Positions 9,692 to 13,481 of a stretch of 13,481 nucleotides of DNA are shown here, in pieces. The DNA is taken from NCBI GenBank assembly GCA_017860085.1, contig JAFNAJ010000021.1:1-13481 (forward strand). Direction: 5' to 3'. A model generated the notes under the pieces. The model was not told the origin of the DNA and made no database searches. It saw nothing but the letters and a program-made list of their open reading frames with translations. This stretch comes from Acidobacteriota bacterium (GTDB taxonomy: Bacteria; Acidobacteriota; Vicinamibacteria; Vicinamibacterales; JAFNAJ01). A program made the translations under genes and the position numbers. Numbering within the stretch: position 1 is the stretch's first letter; every line of letters begins with the position of its first letter.

Positions 9692-12265
9692 ATGAGTCGA
9701 CCGCACGCACCCATCACCCTTGTCGTCGGTATCGCGCTCGCAGCGGCGTTCGCCCTGCCGAGCCCAGCAGGCGCACAGCCCGCGCAGGCCAACCAGGAGT
9801 CTCCTGCGGTCGAGCGGCCGGAACGGCCCTCCGGCCCACCCGAGCCGAAGCCCTACGACAAGGTGATCACGAAGGACGCCAAGTCGGATGAAGGCGTGTT
9901 CACCGTCCATCGTCTCAAGGACAAGCTCTACTACGAGATCCCCGCCTCGGCGCTCGGCAAGCAGTTCCTCTGGGTGAGCCAGATCGCCAAGACGACGCTG
10001 GGCGCCGGCTACGGCGGGCAGGCCGCCGGCAACTCGGTGGTGACATGGGAGCGGCGCGACAATCGCGTGCTCCTCAGGCGCGTGTCGTACGACATCGTGG
10101 CCGATGCGGGACAGCCAATCGCCAGGGCCGTCGAGGCCGCCAACTTCCACCCGATCGTCATGGCGTTCAACGTGGAGGCCTTCGGGCCGAACGAGGCGCC
10201 GGTCATCGACGTCACACGCCTGTTCGCCACCGAGCTGCCCGAGCTCTCGGTGCGGTCGCGCATCCGGGCGCGTGGGTTCGACGCGTCACGGGCGTTCGTC
10301 GAACGCGCGGTCTCGTTCCCCGAGAACATCGAGGTGGAGGCGATCCACACCTACACCGTGCCGCCCGAGAGCGCACCACCGACGACTCCTGGGCCTCCGA
10401 CGCCGCCCTCGCCGTTCCAGACACCAGCACCGCGGCCAGGCAGCTACAGCGTCTTGATGCACTACAGCATGGTCATACTGCCCGAGCAGCCGATGATGCC
10501 GCGCCTCTTCGACGAGAGAGTCGGCTACTTCACGGTGCGCCAGATGGACTACGGCCAGAACGAGCACCGCGCGCCCGAGCGCCGCTACATCACCCGCTGG
10601 CGTCTCGACAAGAAAGACCCGGCGGCCGCGCTCTCGGAGCCGGTGAAGCCGATCACGTACTACGTCGACCCGGCCACTCCGACGTGGCTCGTGCCGTATG
10701 TGAAGCGCGGTGTCGAGCAGTGGCAGGTGGCCTTCGAAGCCGCCGGCTTCAAGCGCGCCATCGTCGCGAAAGACGCGCCGACCGACGATCCGGAGTGGAG
10801 CCCCGAGGACGCACGCTATTCGGTGATCCGGTGGCTGCCATCGACCATCGAGAACGCGATGGGCCCGCACATCCACGATCCGCGCACGGGCGAGATTCTC
10901 GAGTCGGACATCCAGATGTACCACAACATCATGAACCTCCAGCGCAGCTGGTACTTCACGCAGGTCGGACCGCTCGACCCGCGCGCGAAAGCGCTGCCAC
11001 TGCCCAACGACCTGATGGGCGAGCTGGTCGAGTACGTCGTGGCGCACGAGGTGGGGCACACGCTCGGGTTCCAGCACAACATGAAGGCCAGCTCCACGTA
11101 TCCGGTCGACAAGGTCCGCGACCCCGAATGGCTGAAGACCATGGGGCACACCCCGACGCTGATGGACTACTCGCGCTTCAACTACGTGGCACAACCAGAG
11201 GACAAGATCGACCCGAAGCTGCTCATCCCCGGCATCGGCCCGTACGACAAGTGGGCCACGATGTGGGGCTACAAGCCCATCCCCGGCGCCAGGACCCCGG
11301 ACGAGGAGAAGAAGACGCTGGACGGCTGGGCCCGTGAGCAGGACGAGAAACCATACCTGCGGTTCTCGACCGCGGGGAGCCGCGGCAGCGATCCCGGCGA
11401 GCTCACTGAGGCGGTCGGCGATGGCGATGCCGTGAAGGCCACCACGCTTGGCCTCAAGAACCTCGAGCGCGTCGTCGACATGCTGCTCCCGGCCACCACT
11501 GAGTCTGGCGAGGCCTGGGACGACCTCGGCGAGCTGTACGGTCGCACGGTGGGCCAGTGGGCCACCGAGCTCAATCACGTCGTGGCGGTCGTCGGCGGGC
11601 TCGAGTCGCAGCAGAAGCACGGGGGGCAGGAAGGGGTTCGATTCACGCCGATTCCGAGGGCGCGCCAGGCCGAGGCCGTGCAGTTCCTCAACAGCCGCGC
11701 GTTCGCGACGCCGGCGTTCCTGCTGAAGCCCGAGATCCTGAGACGGGTCGAGCCCAACGGGTCGCTGGATCGCGTGCGGTCGGCGCAGGTCCGGATTCTC
11801 AGCAACCTGCTGAGCACGGGTCGCATCGGGCGGATGGTCGAGCTGGCCGCGATCGACGGACCCACGGCCTACCAGCCCACGGAGTTCCTTACGGACGTGC
11901 GCAGGGGGATCTGGTCGGAACTCGGCGCGGCGAGCGTCAGGGTCGATCCGTACCGGCGCAACCTGCAACGAGCCTGGCTCGACCTCGTGTCTGCCAGGAT
12001 CACGCCGACGCCCGACGAGGTGCGCGCGCTCTTCCGCGGCGAACTGAAGGCACTCGACACCGAGCTGAGGGCTGCGCTGCCGAAGGCGGGTGACGCCGCG
12101 ACGCGCCGGCACCTGGACGATGCCAGGGCGCAGATTGCGTTGGCCCTCGACCCGAGCCGGCCAGCGCCGCCGGTGCCGGCCTCGACCCGACCGGGCCCGA
12201 CTGACGTGCGCGAGAGGGAGGGTGACGGGCCATGCTGGCCCATCAACCCGACCGGTATCCGTTAG
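9692..12265 (+). CDS. Secreted zinc-dependent metalloprotease (DUF5117/DUF4953 type)
   Basis: The protein is 857 residues. A signal peptide (1-28, cleavage near AGA|QP) directs export. The N-terminal part (about 52-300) matches the DUF5118/DUF5117 region, with GVFTVHRLKDKLYYEIP, FLWVSQIAKT and VVTWERRDNRVLLRR. A Pro-rich insert lies at about 225-250. The DUF4953-type catalytic region includes PITYYVDPATPTWLVPYVKRG, then the zinc site HEVGHTLGFQH (452-462: His452, His456, His462; catalytic Glu453), and a Met-turn TLMDYSRF with Met491. This HExxHxxGxxH plus Met-turn is the metzincin arrangement. Relatives are common, usually multi-copy, in Acidobacteriota and Bacteroidota; substrates are unknown. 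The ATG at 9692 has AGGAG 6 bases upstream and starts exactly at the signal peptide. The last 35 or so residues form a Pro/Arg-rich tail without family similarity. Confidence 0.92.
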   Translation: MSRPHAPITLVVGIALAAAFALPSPAGAQPAQANQESPAVERPERPSGPPEPKPYDKVITKDAKSDEGVFTVHRLKDKLYYEIPASALGKQFLWVSQIAKTTLGAGYGGQAAGNSVVTWERRDNRVLLRRVSYDIVADAGQPIARAVEAANFHPIVMAFNVEAFGPNEAPVIDVTRLFATELPELSVRSRIRARGFDASRAFVERAVSFPENIEVEAIHTYTVPPESAPPTTPGPPTPPSPFQTPAPRPGSYSVLMHYSMVILPEQPMMPRLFDERVGYFTVRQMDYGQNEHRAPERRYITRWRLDKKDPAAALSEPVKPITYYVDPATPTWLVPYVKRGVEQWQVAFEAAGFKRAIVAKDAPTDDPEWSPEDARYSVIRWLPSTIENAMGPHIHDPRTGEILESDIQMYHNIMNLQRSWYFTQVGPLDPRAKALPLPNDLMGELVEYVVAHEVGHTLGFQHNMKASSTYPVDKVRDPEWLKTMGHTPTLMDYSRFNYVAQPEDKIDPKLLIPGIGPYDKWATMWGYKPIPGARTPDEEKKTLDGWAREQDEKPYLRFSTAGSRGSDPGELTEAVGDGDAVKATTLGLKNLERVVDMLLPATTESGEAWDDLGELYGRTVGQWATELNHVVAVVGGLESQQKHGGQEGVRFTPIPRARQAEAVQFLNSRAFATPAFLLKPEILRRVEPNGSLDRVRSAQVRILSNLLSTGRIGRMVELAAIDGPTAYQPTEFLTDVRRGIWSELGAASVRVDPYRRNLQRAWLDLVSARITPTPDEVRALFRGELKALDTELRAALPKAGDAATRRHLDDARAQIALALDPSRPAPPVPASTRPGPTDVREREGDGPCWPINPTGIR

Positions 12266-12267
12266 GG

Positions 12268-12286
12268 GCGATCCGCGCCGGATCGC
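12268..12286. terminator. Hairpin just after the metalloprotease stop
   Basis: GCGATCC-GCGCC-GGATCGC is a perfect 7-bp stem with a 5-base loop, starting 3 bases after the stop codon. No T-run follows. With the larger hairpin downstream it may protect the mRNA end or help termination. Confidence 0.35.
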
Positions 12287-12320
12287 GCATCATGATCGAG
12301 GCAGCGAAGTACGTGATTTG

Positions 12321-12359
12321 GGACCCCGGCCGTCGCAGTTCCGCGAAGGGCCGGGGTCC
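12321..12359 (+). terminator. Strong GC hairpin, probable terminator of the metalloprotease transcript
   Basis: GGACCCCGGCC (12321-12331) pairs perfectly with GGCCGGGGTCC (12349-12359): an 11-bp stem around a 17-base loop that can form a further CGC/GCG pair. It lies 55 bases after the stop. What follows is GC-rich rather than a T-run, so it is not a classical Rho-independent terminator, but it is the strongest stem I found in the window, and a promoter follows at once. Confidence 0.55.
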
Positions 12360-12371
12360 GGCCCGGGGAGC

Positions 12372-12400
12372 TTGACTGCCTGCTGCTCCATGGGAACAAT
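12372..12400 (+). promoter_or_regulatory. Promoter candidate for the molybdenum hydroxylase operon
   Basis: TTGACT (12372-12377), a 17-base spacer, then AACAAT (12395-12400). The -35 matches five of six and the -10 four of six sigma-70 consensus bases, at ideal spacing. It begins 12 bases after the terminator hairpin and would start transcription near 12407, giving a leader of about 110 bases before the ATG at 12517. Confidence 0.5.
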
Positions 12401-12409
12401 CAACCGTTG

Positions 12410-12424
12410 AACCGAGGCTCGGTT
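12410..12424. promoter_or_regulatory. 15-bp palindrome at the predicted transcription start (operator candidate)
   Basis: AACCGAG-G-CTCGGTT is a perfect 7-bp inverted repeat about a single base, beginning about 9 bases after the -10 at 12395. Part of it (CCGAGGC, 12412-12418) can instead pair with GCCTCGG at 12431-12437, so the leader could fold in two exclusive ways. Its position suits a repressor site; function is inferred. Confidence 0.35.
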
Positions 12425-12516
12425 CGTTCCGCCTCGGGCATCGTCCCGCCCCCAACGACGTCGCCCCCACGAAGATCGAACGGCCCTTGCCCCCACCCGA
12501 CCACGGGGAGGCGCGC

Positions 12517-13113
12517 ATGAAGCGAGGGATGTCCCGACGCCGGTTCATGACGTCGGTCGGAGCCGGCGTCACCACGGCTGCCGCGGTCGCGGCAGCACCA
12601 CGGGTAGCCAGAGGCTCGCCAGTCGCCGAGGCGGGTCGGCGGGTCGATCTGGTCTTGCAGGTGAATGGCAGTCGCCGGCGAATCGCCGTCGAGCCGCGGA
12701 CGACGCTCATCGAAGCCATCAGGGACGGGCTGGGTCTCACCGGCACCAAGCCCGGATGCGAGCGGGGCGAGTGCGGGGCGTGCACAGTGCTCATCGACGG
12801 ACGCCCACGCTACGCGTGCATGATGCTCGCGCTCGAGGCTGAGGGAGCCGAGGTCACCACCGTCGAGGGCCTGATGCGAGGCGAGGCGCTCGGTGCCGTC
12901 CAGCAGGCATTCGTCGAGCACGATGCCTTCCAGTGCGGATACTGCACGTCGGGCCAGGTCATGGCCGTCGAGGGATTGCTGCGCCAGCACGCCGACCCGT
13001 CGCTCGAGCAGATTCGCCAAGGACTGGCCGGCAATCTCTGCCGGTGTGGTGCGTACGCGCACATCTTCGCAGCCGCGAAGAAGGCGGCCACGCTGAAGGG
13101 TACGGGGAGGTGA
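12517..13113 (+). CDS. Tat-exported [2Fe-2S] small subunit of a xanthine-dehydrogenase-family oxidoreductase
   Basis: The protein is 198 residues. It carries electrons from the molybdenum cofactor of the partner subunit through two [2Fe-2S] clusters. The N-terminus MKRGMSRRRFMTSVGAG holds a twin-arginine motif (S-R-R-R-F-M, residues 6-11), followed by an Ala-rich core, so the folded complex should be exported to the periplasm. The plant-type ferredoxin cluster is bound by Cys81, Cys86, Cys89 and Cys101 (CERGECGAC...C). The second cluster has CGYC (Cys140, Cys143) and CRC (Cys175, Cys177), the family's usual arrangement. This fits periplasmic aldehyde oxidoreductases (PaoA) and isoquinoline 1-oxidoreductase alpha subunits (IorA). 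The ATG at 12517 has GGGGAG 6 bases upstream and begins at the Tat signal. The large-subunit gene follows after 3 bases. Confidence 0.93.
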   Translation: MKRGMSRRRFMTSVGAGVTTAAAVAAAPRVARGSPVAEAGRRVDLVLQVNGSRRRIAVEPRTTLIEAIRDGLGLTGTKPGCERGECGACTVLIDGRPRYACMMLALEAEGAEVTTVEGLMRGEALGAVQQAFVEHDAFQCGYCTSGQVMAVEGLLRQHADPSLEQIRQGLAGNLCRCGAYAHIFAAAKKAATLKGTGR

Positions 13114-13116
13114 GCC

Positions 13117-13481
13117 ATGGCGATCACCCCTGGCACCGATCAACCCCCGGCATGGGGCACCACCGAGGTCGTAGGCAAGGCCCTGCCCCGCGTGGACGCC
13201 TACGAGCGCGTCAGCGGCACCGCGGTCTACCCGCTCGACCTCACGCTGCCCGACATGCTGCACGCGGCCATCGTCCGGTGCCCGCACGCGCATGCAAGGG
13301 TGAAGCGCGTCGACACGTCGCGCGCCTCCGCGATGCCTGGTGTCCGCGCCATCCTCACCGGAGAGAGCGAGGGCGCCAGGCTGCCCTGGTATCCCGGCCA
13401 GAACGGGCCGACCAGCCTCCTCTTCGATCCGCAGTGTCGCTATGAGGGCGAAGAGGTGGCGGCGGTCGCCGCCGAGTCCAT
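13117..13481 (+). CDS. Molybdopterin-binding large subunit of a xanthine-dehydrogenase-family oxidoreductase, N-terminal fragment
   Basis: This gene is open to the right edge of the window, with 121 codons and two bases visible. It starts MAITPGTDQPPAWGTTEVVGK. Then come VSGTAVYPLDLTLPDMLHAA, IVRCPHAHARVKRVD and PGVRAILTGE, the 'a/b hammerhead' domain at the N-terminus of aldehyde oxidase/xanthine dehydrogenase large subunits. The active subunit binds molybdenum-pterin and hydroxylates an aldehyde or N-heterocycle; the substrate cannot be read because the cofactor-binding parts are beyond the edge. There is no signal peptide at the start, so it would be carried across by the Tat signal of the small subunit. 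GGGGAGG lies 6 bases before the ATG, overlapping the end of the small-subunit gene. No FAD-binding subunit gene lies between the two. Confidence 0.9.
   Translation, partial: MAITPGTDQPPAWGTTEVVGKALPRVDAYERVSGTAVYPLDLTLPDMLHAAIVRCPHAHARVKRVDTSRASAMPGVRAILTGESEGARLPWYPGQNGPTSLLFDPQCRYEGEEVAAVAAES

Noticed and set aside
10286..12112. A 608-codon minus-strand open frame opposite the metalloprotease
   Set aside because: Low-complexity Arg/Val-rich mirror frame; the plus strand encodes the intact zinc protease.
12232..12375. A 47-codon plus-strand frame (starts MLAHQPDRYP) with a GGGAGGG 9 bases upstream
   Set aside because: It overlaps the metalloprotease end and runs through both hairpins, so its sequence is dictated by the stems; no similarity is recognised. 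It could be revived if conserved as protein in relatives.

Overview
This is a GC-rich chromosomal window from a Gram-negative-type bacterium. The cell-envelope repertoire supports that: a small outer-membrane beta-barrel ending in Phe, a lipobox lipoprotein, a periplasmic YkuD-type transpeptidase homologue and a Tat-exported molybdoenzyme. Together with a GlgE glucan cassette and a large secreted DUF4953/DUF5117-type zinc metalloprotease, this best matches my recollection of Acidobacteriota, perhaps the Vicinamibacteria. That placement is inference; no rRNA or marker gene is present. I see no tRNA, rRNA, CRISPR array, insertion sequence or phage gene.

Layout. (1) 1-601, minus strand: acpS (holo-ACP synthase, probable TTG start) overlaps by ATGA the start of an AMP-dependent acyl-CoA synthetase cut by the window edge. 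(2) 602-981: divergent control region with a minus-strand -10 box and a 17-bp dyad lying over a plus-strand -10. (3) 982-1722: outer-membrane beta-barrel protein. (4) 1853-7540: compact operon glgE - mak (pep2) - glgB. Maltokinase makes maltose 1-phosphate, GlgE polymerises it into alpha-1,4-glucan, and GlgB adds alpha-1,6 branches. No treS is present here to supply maltose. (5) 7542-7569: a hairpin fills the gap between converging genes. (6) 7569-9477, minus strand: a META-domain lipoprotein followed by a YkuD_2 (L,D-transpeptidase-like) protein with its own promoter candidate. (7) 9692-12265: secreted zinc metalloprotease, followed by two hairpins. (8) 12372-13481: a promoter and palindrome, then a Tat-signal [2Fe-2S] subunit and the start of the molybdopterin-binding large subunit of a xanthine-dehydrogenase-family oxidoreductase, cut by the window edge.

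I found no convincing wholly new system. Every substantial gene falls into a recognisable family. The points most worth a second look are the treS-less glgE-mak-glgB cassette with its long stand-alone maltokinase, the acpS/acyl-CoA synthetase coupling, the dyads over or next to promoters (907-923, 12410-12424), and the two-part META lipoprotein.
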